Positions 17,208 to 25,832 of a DNA stretch of 64,000 nucleotides are shown here, piece after piece; the stretch's first letter is position 1, and every line of letters begins with the position of its first letter. The notes under the pieces are model-generated. The model was not told where the DNA came from. It saw only the letters and a program-made list of their open reading frames with translations, and ran no database searches. The DNA comes from Oscillospiraceae bacterium (GTDB lineage Bacteria > Bacillota > Clostridia > Oscillospirales > CAG-382): contig SVQU01000002.1 in the NCBI GenBank assembly GCA_015065165.1, forward strand, positions 38,460 to 102,459, read 5' to 3'. Position numbers and translations under genes: made by a program.

Positions 17208-18413
17208 ATGAACGCAAAAAAGTCTGTTGAAGATCTTAAGGTTGCCGGCAAGCGTGTTCTTGTTCGTTGCGACTTCAACGTTCCCCTTAAGGAAGGCGTA
17301 ATCACCGATGAAAACCGTATAGTTGCGGCGCTTCCTACCATCAAATACCTTCTTTCTCAGGGCGCAAAGGTTATTCTTTGCTCTCACCTCGGCAAGCCCA
17401 AGGGCGAACCCAAGCCTGAATTTTCCTTGGCTCCCGTTGCAACCCGTCTTTCCGAAAAGCTCGGCTTGAACGTTGTTTTTGCCGCTGACGATTGCGTTGT
17501 TGGCGAAAATGCAAAGAAGGCTATTGCCGAAATGAAGGATGGCGACGTTGTTCTTCTTCAGAACACCCGTTACCGCGCAGAAGAAACCAAAAACGGCGAA
17601 GTATTCTCTAAGGAACTCGCTTCTCTCTGCGACCTCTTTGTAAACGATGCTTTCGGTGCTGCTCACAGAGCTCACTGTTCTACCGTTGGTGTGGCTTCCT
17701 ACGTTGAAGAATCCGCAAACGGTTATCTTATGGCTAAGGAAATTAAGTTCCTTGGCGATGCTGTTAACAACCCCGTTAGACCTTTCGTTACCATTCTCGG
17801 CGGCGCTAAGGTTGCCGATAAGCTCGCTGTTATCGAAAACCTCCTTAACAAGGCAGATGCTCTTATCATCGGCGGCGGTATGGCTTATACCTTCCTTAAG
17901 GCTCAGGGCTATGAGGTTGGTTTGTCCCTTGTTGACAACGAAAAGATTGATTACTGCAAGGAAATGCTTGAACGCGCAAAGGCAAAGGGCGTTGAAATTC
18001 TTCTTCCCGTTGACTGCGTTATCACCAAATCCTTCCCTTCGCCTATCGATGCTGAAATCGAAGTTGAAGTTGTAGACGTTGACAAGATTCCCGCAGATAT
18101 GGAATCTCTCGATATCGGTCCCAAGACCCGTGAACTTTACGCTTCCAAGGTTAAGACCGCTAAAACCGTTGTTTGGAACGGTCCTATGGGCGTTTTCGAA
18201 AACCCCATTCTTGCGGCAGGTACTATTGCAGTTGCTAAAGCACTTGCAGAAACCGATGCTACCACCATCATCGGCGGTGGCGACTCTGCAGCAGCAGTTA
18301 ACACCCTTGGCTTCGGCGACAAGATGAGCCACATCTCTACCGGCGGCGGCGCTTCTCTCGAATACCTCGAAGGCAAAGAGCTTCCCGGTATCGTTGCGAT
18401 GACCGACAAATAA
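17208..18413 (+). CDS. pgk: Phosphoglycerate kinase
   Basis: The 401-residue enzyme transfers phosphate from 1,3-bisphosphoglycerate to ADP in glycolysis. Family signatures are complete: [12 protein letters not shown] near residue 18, SHLGKPKG near 61 and [11 protein letters not shown] near 160. The C-terminal nucleotide-binding segments are [18 protein letters not shown] and [10 protein letters not shown] near 360. Length is normal. The ATG at 17208 has TTAGGAGA before it; an in-frame start at 17160 lacks a ribosome binding site. tpiA follows 228 bases later without gap, pgm or eno. Codon use is biased to pyrimidine-ending codons, as in highly expressed genes. Confidence 0.98.
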   Translation: MNAKKSVEDLKVAGKRVLVRCDFNVPLKEGVITDENRIVAALPTIKYLLSQGAKVILCSHLGKPKGEPKPEFSLAPVATRLSEKLGLNVVFAADDCVVGENAKKAIAEMKDGDVVLLQNTRYRAEETKNGEVFSKELASLCDLFVNDAFGAAHRAHCSTVGVASYVEESANGYLMAKEIKFLGDAVNNPVRPFVTILGGAKVADKLAVIENLLNKADALIIGGGMAYTFLKAQGYEVGLSLVDNEKIDYCKEMLERAKAKGVEILLPVDCVITKSFPSPIDAEIEVEVVDVDKIPADMESLDIGPKTRELYASKVKTAKTVVWNGPMGVFENPILAAGTIAVAKALAETDATTIIGGGDSAAAVNTLGFGDKMSHISTGGGASLEYLEGKELPGIVAMTDK

Positions 18414-18640
18414 TCGCTACGCTCTCAATTAAAAACGCCTGTTTTTGATTGGTTTTATAGGCGTTTGTAGGTATATTTCGTGATACACGTGGTACCGTAG
18501 GGGCGATTCACGAATCGCCCGAAAACCACATATGTAAAATTTCATTGTATGAATTTACGTGGCGGGGCGTCGGGAACGCCGCCCCCTACATTTAGTTACG
18601 ATATATTCGTAAACAATACTTTAACAAAGGATGAATAAAT
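18411..18640 (+). repeat. pgk-tpiA gap: stop-codon hairpin element and palindrome
   Basis: The element begins at the pgk stop codon with a small CGCT/ACGCT hairpin, followed by a long hairpin (18426-18451, CAATTAAAAAC / GTTTTTGATTG). Related elements follow gyrB (30925) and the gene at 34583. A GGGCGATTC-type palindrome lies at 18497-18520. No separate tpiA promoter was recognised. Confidence 0.6.
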
Positions 18641-18641
18641 T

Positions 18642-19415
18642 ATGAACAAGGAATTCAGAAAAGCAGTTATCGCAGGTAACTGGAAAATGAACAAAACTCC
18701 TGCAGAAGCAGTTGAACTTATCGAAGCTATCAAGGCTGAATTGGCAGGCAAGGACACCTCCGGTTGCGGCATTATCGCTTGCGTACCCTACGTTGACATC
18801 GATGCTGCTGTTAAGGCTGCAGCAGGCAGCCCCATTGAAATCGGCGCAGAAAACTGCCACTGGGAAAAGAGTGGCGCTTACACCGGCGAAATCAGCGCAG
18901 ATATGCTCGTTGCTTGCGGTGTTAAGTACGTAATCATCGGCCACAGCGAACGCAGACAGTACTTCGGCGAAACCGACGTTACCGTTAACAAGCGCGTTCT
19001 CGCTGCTTTGGAAGCAGGTCTTAAGGTTATTCTCTGCGTTGGCGAGCTTCTTGAAGAACGCGAACAGGGCATCACCGGCGAAGTTGTTGCTATCCAGACC
19101 AAGATTGCTCTTATGGGCGTTACCGCAGAGCAGATGAAGGACATCATCATCGCTTACGAACCCGTTTGGGCTATCGGTACCGGCAAAACCGCTACCTCTG
19201 ACCAGGCAGACGAGGTTTGCGGCATTATCCGTAACGTTGTTGCAGGTCTTTACTGCGATTGCGTAGCTAAGGCTACCACCATTCAGTACGGCGGCTCTAT
19301 GAACGCTAAGAACTGCGAAGAGCTCCTTTCCAAGGAAAACGTTGACGGCGGTCTTATCGGCGGCGCGGCTCTCAAGTCTGCTGATTTCGCAACCATTATC
19401 AACGCGGCTCTTTAA
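18642..19415 (+). CDS. tpiA: Triosephosphate isomerase
   Basis: The 257-residue enzyme interconverts dihydroxyacetone phosphate and glyceraldehyde 3-phosphate. All catalytic residues are visible: Lys in AGNWKMN (near 14), His in IIGHSERRQYF (near 100), and Glu in AYEPVWAIGTG (near 172). The phosphate-binding segment QYGGSMNAKN and GGLIGGAALK complete the barrel. Length is typical. It sits downstream of pgk in the same direction. A hairpin terminator follows at 19443. Codon bias is strong, as in pgk. Confidence 0.98.
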   Translation: MNKEFRKAVIAGNWKMNKTPAEAVELIEAIKAELAGKDTSGCGIIACVPYVDIDAAVKAAAGSPIEIGAENCHWEKSGAYTGEISADMLVACGVKYVIIGHSERRQYFGETDVTVNKRVLAALEAGLKVILCVGELLEEREQGITGEVVAIQTKIALMGVTAEQMKDIIIAYEPVWAIGTGKTATSDQADEVCGIIRNVVAGLYCDCVAKATTIQYGGSMNAKNCEELLSKENVDGGLIGGAALKSADFATIINAAL

Positions 19416-19442
19416 TTTCGTTTACCGTTTTAAGTTGAATAT

Positions 19443-19480
19443 GCAAAAAGGGGTGTTTTTGAAAAAACACCTCTTTTTTA
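19443..19480 (+). terminator. Terminator of tpiA
   Basis: AAAAAGGGGTGTTTTT pairs with AAAAACACCTCTTTTTT (one mismatch), followed by T-rich sequence. Confidence 0.85.
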
Positions 19481-20122
19481 TTTAGTGTGTTCTTTATTAG
19501 GGGGTAGGTTCTTTATTAGGGTAGGCTCTTTATTAGGGGGATTTTTGAAAAAATCCCCCTAACAACCCCGCAAAACCATATTTTGCGGGGACCCCAAACC
19601 CCAAAAACTTTTCATCGCCCGAAAATTAAATTTTAGGGAAAATCAAAATAACCCCACGGTTTGGTTTCCTTGGGGTTTGTTGCAAAAATATTGGTTTGTA
19701 TTGCGGAACGTCGAGAAAATGGGGTTCCCTGAAAATGCTTGCATTTTTAGGGTTAATACGCCGTTCCCTACGGTGTTAACAATTGTTGAAAACGTTGAAC
19801 CACGCGGGAGAGGTTATTAATTAAGTTTTGTATTACGGAACGTCGAGGACGCCGTTCCCTACGGTGTTCGCAATTATTGAGAACGTTAAACCACGCGGGG
19901 AGGGAATTTCGATTAGGCTTGAACCCACACCGCGGAGGTAAAAAAGAACCCCGAAGATTAATTTCCTTGGGGTTGGTTTTGTTATACGGGTGGGTTAAGT
20001 CCCGTAAACGTTATAATTGTAGGGGTCGGCGTCCTCGACGACCCGCAAAAACAAACCTGTTTATATTTCCTTCGGTTTGCTCAGCATGACGGCAGAGCGA
20101 GGAAAAAAGACCGAAGGGAACA
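19481..20122. repeat. Repeat-filled gap between tpiA and jag
   Basis: No gene is seen. The stretch contains three direct copies of TTCTTTATTAGGG (19490-19540) and a CCCC-type palindrome with GGGGACCCC (19566-19595). A filled GGAACG...CGTTCC module (19705-19771) and an empty one (19835-19861) are each followed by the same ~50 bases containing CCACGCGG. Confidence 0.8.
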
Positions 20123-20156
20123 AAAAACCGAAGGCGGTATGCCTTCGGTTTTTTAT
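20123..20156. terminator. Bidirectional terminator after jag
   Basis: AAAAAACCGAAGGC pairs with GCCTTCGGTTTTTT. On the minus strand it closes the rpmH-jag operon. Two copies of a GGGGTCCCC-A-rich palindrome (20184-20213, 20222-20252) lie between it and the jag stop. Confidence 0.8.
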
Positions 20157-20263
20157 TTAAAGAACGTAGATTTGAATTTTAACGGGGTCCCCGAAAATCG
20201 TAGATTTTTGGGGTAACAAACGGGGTCCCCGAAAATCGGAGATTTTTGGGGGTAGTAAAAAAG

Positions 20264-20890
20264 TTATTTCTTTTCGGGGGAGATGATGATTTTACGGTCT
20301 GCGCCTTCGCCGATGGAACGGGTGGTTACACCGGGGATATCCTGACAGGCAGAATGGATTATACGGCGTTCGTAAGCATTCATAGGCTCTAAAGCGAAGC
20401 TACGCTTGTATTTAAGCACCTTTTCGCTCATACGCTTTGCCACGCCACGCAAGGTTTCAGCGCGCTTTTCGCGGTAGCCCTGAACGTCAACGGTGATACG
20501 ATAGAAGCCGTTTTTATTAATATTTGCGGCGAGAGTAGCGAGATATTGGAGAGAATCCAAAACGTCGCCTCTTCTGCCGATAAGAATACCCAATTTGTCG
20601 CCGTTAATAGCGATTGTTGCGCCTTCGTCGTCCTGCTCGGTGATTTCAACGGTAGCATCAAGGCTCATATTTTTAACAAGGTTTTCTACAAATTCTAAAC
20701 CGCGGAGTGCGGGTGTGCTTTTAAGGGTTACGCTAACCTTTGCATCAACTGCGCCCAAGCCGAGGATGCCTTTTTTGCCCTCTTCGAGAACCTCTACTTC
20801 AACAGCATCGGCAGAAACGCCAAGCTCTGCACAAGCGGCTTCGATTGCAAGGTCAACAGTTTTTGCCGTTGCAACGGTTTGTTTCAACAT
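20264..20890 (-). CDS. jag: RNA-binding protein Jag/KhpB (EloR)
   Basis: The 208-residue protein has the full Jag layout. A Jag-N domain (residues 1-50, with EGKKGILGLGAVDAKV) is followed by a type II KH domain (about 80-150, GxxG-like loop in GILIGRRGDVLDSLQYL) and a C-terminal R3H domain (ALEPMNAYERRIIHSA near 168, ending TRSIGEGADRKIII). It binds RNA and in Gram-positives affects elongation of the cell wall. It is the last gene of rpmH-rnpA-yidD-yidC-jag, as in most Firmicutes. Spacing from yidC is 32 bases. Confidence 0.96.
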   Translation of the reverse strand: MLKQTVATAKTVDLAIEAACAELGVSADAVEVEVLEEGKKGILGLGAVDAKVSVTLKSTPALRGLEFVENLVKNMSLDATVEITEQDDEGATIAINGDKLGILIGRRGDVLDSLQYLATLAANINKNGFYRITVDVQGYREKRAETLRGVAKRMSEKVLKYKRSFALEPMNAYERRIIHSACQDIPGVTTRSIGEGADRKIIISPEKK

Positions 20891-20922
20891 ATTATTTACC
20901 TTTCGATTTATTACAAATTAAA

Positions 20923-22176
20923 TTAGTCTTCATCCTCGTCGTCTGCGGTGAGCATTTCGATTCTGCGAGGAGCGTTTCTGATAGAATCAGAGGAGTTGTT
21001 CTTTTGGTTGCCGTTTCCGACAATCATATTGTCATAGGAAGTGTCGTCTTCATCCACCTCGATGGTGATAACCTTCTTTTTCTTGGTGTTGGACTTCATT
21101 TCGCGCTTTGCTTCGGCGATTTGCTCGGCAGTAACCTGAGGGATAGGCATTACCTTGCCCAAAATAACCGTCTGTACCATACTTATAAGGGTACGCCATA
21201 CCCAATATGCGCCGATTGCCGCAGGGAAGCTATAAGCGAAAATAGCCGACATAAGGGGCATACCGACCTCCATAAAGAAGCCGCCGCCAACAGGGTTGCC
21301 GTTAGCATCTGTCTGGGTATTGCCCGAAAATGCGCGCATAAGCTTTGTGGAGAAATAAGAAGTAAGGAAAACGAGCACGGGGATAATCATAAGCCAGATA
21401 TTGGCTTCGAAATCAGGCTCGTTAAGAAGGTTTAAAGGACCAACGCGGTAATCTGCAAGGTCATCCTTGTATTCTTCAAGTTTGGTTTCCTCGTAAATAC
21501 CGATAATATCTTCGGAAATCTTGCCTTCTTCAACAAGTGCTTCCAAATCCTCTCTGCCGTCGATTATAAGACGGGAAAGAGCCATTTCGTGTTCGCTAAC
21601 CTTAACGCCTGAGGAATATTCATAAACGTAAACGCCGTTGGATTCCTCCTCGGTCTTTTTACCACCGAGAGCCGTCTGATAACCCTCTAAAAGCATAACG
21701 TATTCGTTATATTGGGTTTCGGTTTCAAATGCTTCTTTATCAAGCATTTCTTTTTTGGTCTGATAAAATTCTATGGCGGTTGCATAGGTATCGCTGTTAA
21801 CTGTTGCGTTGGAAGCGTAGGTAATGGGTTCTCTTACGATAGTGAAAAGAATTAAAATAATGGGAAGCTGAATTAACAAAGGAAGACAGCCGGAAAACTG
21901 GTTGTAACCGTTTTTCTGGTACATTTCCTGAATTTCCATTGTCATCTTCTGGCGGGTAACTTGGTCGTTTCTGCCCTTATACTTTTCACGGATAGCCATT
22001 TCCTTAGGTCTTACCTTAGCCATAAGGATCTGGGATTTCTGCTGTTTAATAGCAAGGGGGAGAAGAACTATCTGCATTACCAATGCAAAGAAGAAAAGGG
22101 CGATAAGATAGGAGTTGCCCGAGATGGAAAGGCACAATTTCATTATCCATGAAAAAGGCTGGTAGATTAAACTCAT
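20923..22176 (-). CDS. yidC: Membrane protein insertase YidC/SpoIIIJ with enlarged loop
   Basis: The 417-residue insertase helps place membrane proteins. Conserved parts are present: an N-terminal hydrophobic segment, QKSQILMAKVRPKEMAIREKYKG (cytoplasmic hairpin, described by its ends), FSGCLPLLIQLPIILILF, and the last membrane segments with FSFPAAIGAYWVWRTL-like sequence near 325. Gram-positive YidC proteins are usually 250-300 residues. The extra length is a charged region of about 110 residues between the second and third conserved membrane segments (about 125-240), plus a Lys/Asp-rich cytoplasmic tail. No lipobox was seen. It follows yidD. Confidence 0.94.
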   Translation of the reverse strand: MSLIYQPFSWIMKLCLSISGNSYLIALFFFALVMQIVLLPLAIKQQKSQILMAKVRPKEMAIREKYKGRNDQVTRQKMTMEIQEMYQKNGYNQFSGCLPLLIQLPIILILFTIVREPITYASNATVNSDTYATAIEFYQTKKEMLDKEAFETETQYNEYVMLLEGYQTALGGKKTEEESNGVYVYEYSSGVKVSEHEMALSRLIIDGREDLEALVEEGKISEDIIGIYEETKLEEYKDDLADYRVGPLNLLNEPDFEANIWLMIIPVLVFLTSYFSTKLMRAFSGNTQTDANGNPVGGGFFMEVGMPLMSAIFAYSFPAAIGAYWVWRTLISMVQTVILGKVMPIPQVTAEQIAEAKREMKSNTKKKKVITIEVDEDDTSYDNMIVGNGNQKNNSSDSIRNAPRRIEMLTADDEDED

Positions 22177-22257
22177 TTAAATTCTCCTTTTCGTTGGGGC
22201 AAAAAGCAAATGTTTTTTGCCGAGGGAACGGGTTGAAGCCCTTTGGATTATTTAATT

Positions 22258-22503
22258 TTAACCCCGCGGCTTCTTCTTTTTTGGTTTTTTCTCCGGCACA
22301 GGGTCGAACCCACAATGCTTGTTAAAGGGGTTGCAACGCAAAATACGCCACAACGCAAGGAAAAGCCCTATTACTACGCCGCGCTTTTGAATTGCTTCTA
22401 TGGCATAAGCCGAGCAGGTTGGTTCAAAGCGGCAGGAACGGGGCCGTGTCGAAGAAATTTGGGTTTGGTAGAACCGTATCAAAGAAATTAAAAGCTTTTT
22501 CAT
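22258..22503 (-). CDS. yidD: Membrane protein insertion efficiency factor YidD
   Basis: The 81-residue protein is YidD: an amphipathic N-terminal helix ([14 protein letters not shown]), the three-Cys signature [15 protein letters not shown] and the closing [14 protein letters not shown]. It assists YidC-dependent membrane insertion. The Lys-rich C-terminus ([12 protein letters not shown]) is common in the family. It lies between rnpA and yidC in the conserved order. Confidence 0.96.
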   Translation of the reverse strand: MKKLLISLIRFYQTQISSTRPRSCRFEPTCSAYAIEAIQKRGVVIGLFLALWRILRCNPFNKHCGFDPVPEKKPKKKKPRG

Positions 22504-22534
22504 ACTTTATCCGTAACGGGAAAGCCCGTCTGAA

Positions 22535-22879
22535 TTATAAAAGCGCCGCCTTTGCCAATAAATATTCAAGCTCACTGGTTACCACGGAAACGTGAGCGTC
22601 AACACAAGGTTGTCTTGCGACGATAACGATAATATTTCCTTCTTTTATAAACGGATGAAACACACGGTATGCCTCACGGATAACACGCTTAATGCGGTTT
22701 CGTTTAACGGCGTTACCGCGGTTTTTAGATACGGTGATTCCTAACTTGTTTTCTGTTTTTATTTGGTTTTTCAAGGTATACAGAGCAATATACCTGCCGG
22801 AAAAGCACCTGCCCTTGCGGTATGCTCTGCTGAACAGGTGGTTTTCCTTAAGCGATTGTACCCTACGTGTTTTGTTCAT
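22535..22879 (-). CDS. rnpA: Ribonuclease P protein component
   Basis: The 114-residue basic protein is the protein subunit of RNase P, which trims tRNA 5' ends. The RNR signature is intact (GNAVKRNRIKRVIREAYR, about residues 55-72). The N-terminal LKENHLFSRAYRKGRCFSGRYIALY segment, described by its ends, matches the RNA-facing face. It begins 11 bases after the rpmH stop with a weak ribosome binding site, so it is probably coupled to rpmH. Confidence 0.97.
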   Translation of the reverse strand: MNKTRRVQSLKENHLFSRAYRKGRCFSGRYIALYTLKNQIKTENKLGITVSKNRGNAVKRNRIKRVIREAYRVFHPFIKEGNIIVIVARQPCVDAHVSVVTSELEYLLAKAALL

Positions 22880-22890
22880 AGGTTTTGTAA

Positions 22891-23025
22891 TTAATAGGTA
22901 AGTCTTGCTCTGCCCTTAGCGCGTCTTCTCTTGAGAACTTTTCTGCCGTTAGTGGTAGCCATTCTCTTTCTGAAGCCATGTTCTTTCTTTCTGTGTCTTT
23001 TCTTAGGCTGGTATGTTCTAAGCAT
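22891..23025 (-). CDS. rpmH: Ribosomal protein L34
   Basis: The 44-residue product starts [18 protein letters not shown] and ends [10 protein letters not shown], a full match to L34 of the large ribosomal subunit. It is too short for usual ORF cut-offs. The start at 23025 follows an AGGAGGTGCAA ribosome binding site. It is the first gene of the operon that ends with jag, driven by a consensus promoter at 23170-23142. Confidence 0.98.
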   Translation of the reverse strand: MLRTYQPKKRHRKKEHGFRKRMATTNGRKVLKRRRAKGRARLTY

Positions 23026-23141
23026 GGTATTGCACCTCCTGTTGAGATTAAAAGCATTTTTTATTTCATTGCTCTACGCCGTGGAAAGGTATGAAAAACC
23101 CAGGATAGTTTTTAATACCCACGCAGGGCAATGCAACCTAC

Positions 23142-23170
23142 ATTATACAGTCCCTTACCCCGTTTGTCAA
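23142..23170 (-). promoter_or_regulatory. Consensus promoter of the rpmH-jag operon
   Basis: On the minus strand TTGACA (23170-23165) and TATAAT (23147-23142) are both perfect, with a 17-bp spacer. The leader is about 110 bases. Confidence 0.85.
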
Positions 23171-24021
23171 CCTTTTTTTAGTTACGCAGGGTTATTTTTT
23201 TGAATTTTTTTATTTTGAATAATTAGGGCGGATAGGGTTGAAAATAAAGGATTTTTTAACGAAATACAAGTTGTTGTGTTTTGTATTTTTTTATGTCTAA
23301 ATGTTGTTGTTTTTTGCTGTCGCGATGCGGTTTGGGTTTGTAATTTGTTGCCACGTTTCCGCGTATTTTTTACTATCGCGATGTAGATTTATTTAAATTT
23401 GTTACCTTTTCTCCGCGGACAGAACGGAACGTCGAGGACGCCGTCCCCTACAATATTACGAAATTTGTAGATTGTAGAGAAAAGCGGGGATTACTGCTTT
23501 TTCGGGCGATTCGTGAATCGCCCCTACGGTATAATGAAAATTTGTTGCCTATATCCTTCGGCTTCGCGCAGGATGACAGGACAGAGAGGTGCAGAACCTC
23601 CGTCCTACGGTGGGAAAACGGAACGTCGAGAAAATGGGGTTCCCTGAAAATGCTTGAATTTTTAGGGTTAATACGCCGTTCCCTACAATAAAATTTCGTA
23701 GGGCGGGGGTTCTACTCCCGCCGTTTTTTTTGTAACGCGATGTGGATTTATTTAAATTTGTTGCCTTTTCTCCGCGGACAGAACGGACAGTCGGGGAAAT
23801 GTGTTCCCTGAAAATCGAAGATTTTTAGGGTTAAAATGCCTGTCCCTAAAATTGTTTACCGTATAACAAAACAACCCCGAGGAAACATATCTTGTTTATT
23901 TTATTTTTCCCGAAAATGTAATTTTCGGACAATAAAAAGTTTTTTGGGGTTATAGGGGTGTTTTTTTCAAAAAACATCCCTAATATTTTCCACCAAAAGG
24001 TGAAAAATACTCCTAAAAGAC
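23171..24021. repeat. Repeat-filled rpmH-dnaA gap, no DnaA boxes seen
   Basis: No gene and no match to TTATNCACA was found. The stretch holds an empty GGAACG...CGTCCC module (23427-23452), a GGGCGATTC palindrome (23504-23527), two filled modules (23620-23695 and 23784-23848, the second with a GGACAG...CTGTCC host) and a GGCGGGAGTAGAAC-type palindrome (23698-23723). TCCGCGGACAGAACGG occurs twice. Just before the dnaA promoter an A/T hairpin lies at about 23900-23990. Confidence 0.75.
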
Positions 24022-24050
24022 TTGTAAATTAAATAAATATATGCTATAAT
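24022..24050 (+). promoter_or_regulatory. Sigma-A promoter of dnaA
   Basis: TTGTAA at 24022-24027 and TATAAT at 24045-24050 have a 17-bp spacer, about 42 bases before the start codon. Confidence 0.65.
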
Positions 24051-24091
24051 TGTATGAATATATTTATATATGTAAAAAAGGCAGAAATGCA

Positions 24092-25441
24092 ATGACAGAT
24101 AAAGACTATAAACAGATAAAAAACTTCGTTCTGGACGAGCTTCGAACCCTTTACGTTCCAACAACCATTTCTTTGTGGTTTGAGGATATGCGGGTAGTTG
24201 CTTTAGAGAGTAACGAAATTACGGTTTCACTGCCGTTAAACAAAAAATCCTTTGTGGAAATGAAATATTACGACGTGTTAAAGGAGAAATTTTCGGAGGT
24301 TTTGGGTTTTAACGTTGATTTAACCCTTATTACCGACACCGAGGAAGCAGAAATGCGTCTTTCCGAATCTATGACCGAGGAAGAAAAGGTAAAGGAAGAA
24401 AAACAGCTTTCGGCTTATAAAATTAAGTTTAACCCCGATTATACCTTTGAAAACTTTGTTGTGGGCAAGGCAAACGAGCTTGCCTATAAATCGGCGGTGG
24501 CGGTGGCAAACAACCCTGCAGAGCTTAATAACCCTTTGTATTTTTACGGTCCGTCGGGGTTGGGTAAAACCCACCTTATGTTTGCAATAGTTAACGCTAT
24601 AAGAGATAAACACCCCGAATATAACATACTTTACGTTACGGGTGAGGAATTTACCACCGAGCTTATCGAGGCACTTTCTAACAAAAAGCCTATGATTTTC
24701 CGCGAAAAATATAGAAACGTGGATGTTTTCTTGGTGGATGATATTCAGTTTATTGCAGGCAAGATGATGATTCAGGAGGAATTTTTCCATACCTTCAACA
24801 CCTTGTTTGAAAATAATAAGCAAATTATTTTGGCGGCAGATTCACCTCCCAGAGATATCGCAGGGTTAGAGGACAGGCTTATCACAAGATTCTCTATGGG
24901 CTTGATGGCGGACATTCAACCGCCGGATTTAGAGCTTAGAATTGCCATTTTCCAAAGAAAAGCCATTGATTACGGCTTTAAATTGGAAATGGACGTGCTT
25001 TATTACCTTGCAAAGAGCATTACAAACAATATCCGTGAAATCGAGGGCGCGTTAAAGAAATTGAGAGCGCGTATGATGATTTCGGGTGAAAAAATCGATT
25101 ATTTTTCTGCCAAAGAGGTTCTTAAGGACTTTTTCGTTGAAAACGTTACGCAGGACGCTATGATTAAACGCATTTTCGAATACGTCGGTCAAAGGTTCAG
25201 CGTTACCGAGGCAGAGCTTAAAAGCTCGAAAAGAAATGCGGACATTATTGCGGCAAGGCATTGCGCGATATATTTAATCCGCGAAACAACAAACCTTTCA
25301 CAAAAGGCTATTGCAAAGCTTTTTAACAAAAAGGACCACACAACAGTTATGAATTCTCTTTCCGTAATGACAAAGAAGATGCGGGAAGAACCCGGCTTTG
25401 AAAAAGAAATGCAGAGAATTATATCCGAAATCCGCAGCTGA
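24092..25441 (+). CDS. dnaA: Chromosomal replication initiator DnaA
   Basis: The 449-residue protein opens the origin. Domain III has the Walker A loop GPSGLGKTHLMF (near 160) and Walker B VFLVDDIQFIAGK (near 220). Domain IV carries the DNA-binding signature AARHCAIYLIRETTNLS followed by KKDHTTVMNSL (near 395-430). Domain I is present and domain II is short. The start MTDKDYK at 24092 is chosen because the frame's earlier ATG at 24050 falls in the -10 box. The stop is 25 bases before the AT-rich part of the presumed origin. Confidence 0.98.
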   Translation: MTDKDYKQIKNFVLDELRTLYVPTTISLWFEDMRVVALESNEITVSLPLNKKSFVEMKYYDVLKEKFSEVLGFNVDLTLITDTEEAEMRLSESMTEEEKVKEEKQLSAYKIKFNPDYTFENFVVGKANELAYKSAVAVANNPAELNNPLYFYGPSGLGKTHLMFAIVNAIRDKHPEYNILYVTGEEFTTELIEALSNKKPMIFREKYRNVDVFLVDDIQFIAGKMMIQEEFFHTFNTLFENNKQIILAADSPPRDIAGLEDRLITRFSMGLMADIQPPDLELRIAIFQRKAIDYGFKLEMDVLYYLAKSITNNIREIEGALKKLRARMMISGEKIDYFSAKEVLKDFFVENVTQDAMIKRIFEYVGQRFSVTEAELKSSKRNADIIAARHCAIYLIRETTNLSQKAIAKLFNKKDHTTVMNSLSVMTKKMREEPGFEKEMQRIISEIRS

Positions 25442-25459
25442 TTTTAAAAGAGCTACCCC

Positions 25460-25685
25460 CACCGCGGAAGAAGAAAAGAAACTATTTTTTATAGTATTTA
25501 TTAGTAGTATTAGTTGTAGTAGTGTGCGGTGGATTTGTGGATAAGCTTGAAAAGCCTTTAGGTTAAATGTTTTTTAGGTTTTTCGGGTTGTGGACAAGCG
25601 GAGGATTTTGGGTGGACAAGTGGGGTTTTGAGTGTGGAAACTGTGTGGAAAACTCAAAATAACTTTTGGATAACCAAAATTTGAC
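25460..25685. other. oriC: DnaA-box cluster and DnaA-trio-like unwinding element
   Basis: Six sites related to the DnaA box (read here as TGTGGATAA) lie at 25536 (perfect), 25589 (TGTGGACAA), 25611 (GGTGGACAA), 25633 (TGTGGAAAC), 25644 (TGTGGAAAA) and 25665 (TTTGGATAA). Starts are 53, 22, 22, 11 and 21 bp apart, close to whole helical turns. On the dnaA side of the perfect box comes a GC-rich spacer (25523-25535), then seven TAG-like triplets (25502-25522: TAG, TAG, TAT, TAG, TTG, TAG, TAG) and an A/T stretch. Read on the minus strand this is box, GC spacer, DnaA-trios and unwinding region, the order known from the B. subtilis basal unwinding system. Confidence 0.88.
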
Positions 25686-25832
25686 ATTCAATTTTGACAA
25701 AATTTTTTATTAGTTTAGGTTTTGCCGTTTAAAGCTGTAAAAAAAGCGCATAACGGCAGAAAAATATGGGTTTTCAAGGATAAATAAAGGATAAATAGTT
25801 TATTTTTGAAAATATGAGAGAGGTAAGTAGAT

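Noticed and set aside
17193..18332. 379-codon minus-strand frame opposite pgk
   Set aside because: It is a codon-bias shadow of pgk; no ribosome binding site and no recognisable protein.
19877..20089. Small plus-strand frame in the tpiA-jag gap
   Set aside because: It is composed of dispersed repeats and palindromes; no start signals.
23171..24021. Second part of a bipartite origin upstream of dnaA
   Set aside because: No TTATNCACA-type boxes were found in this stretch; only dispersed palindromes.
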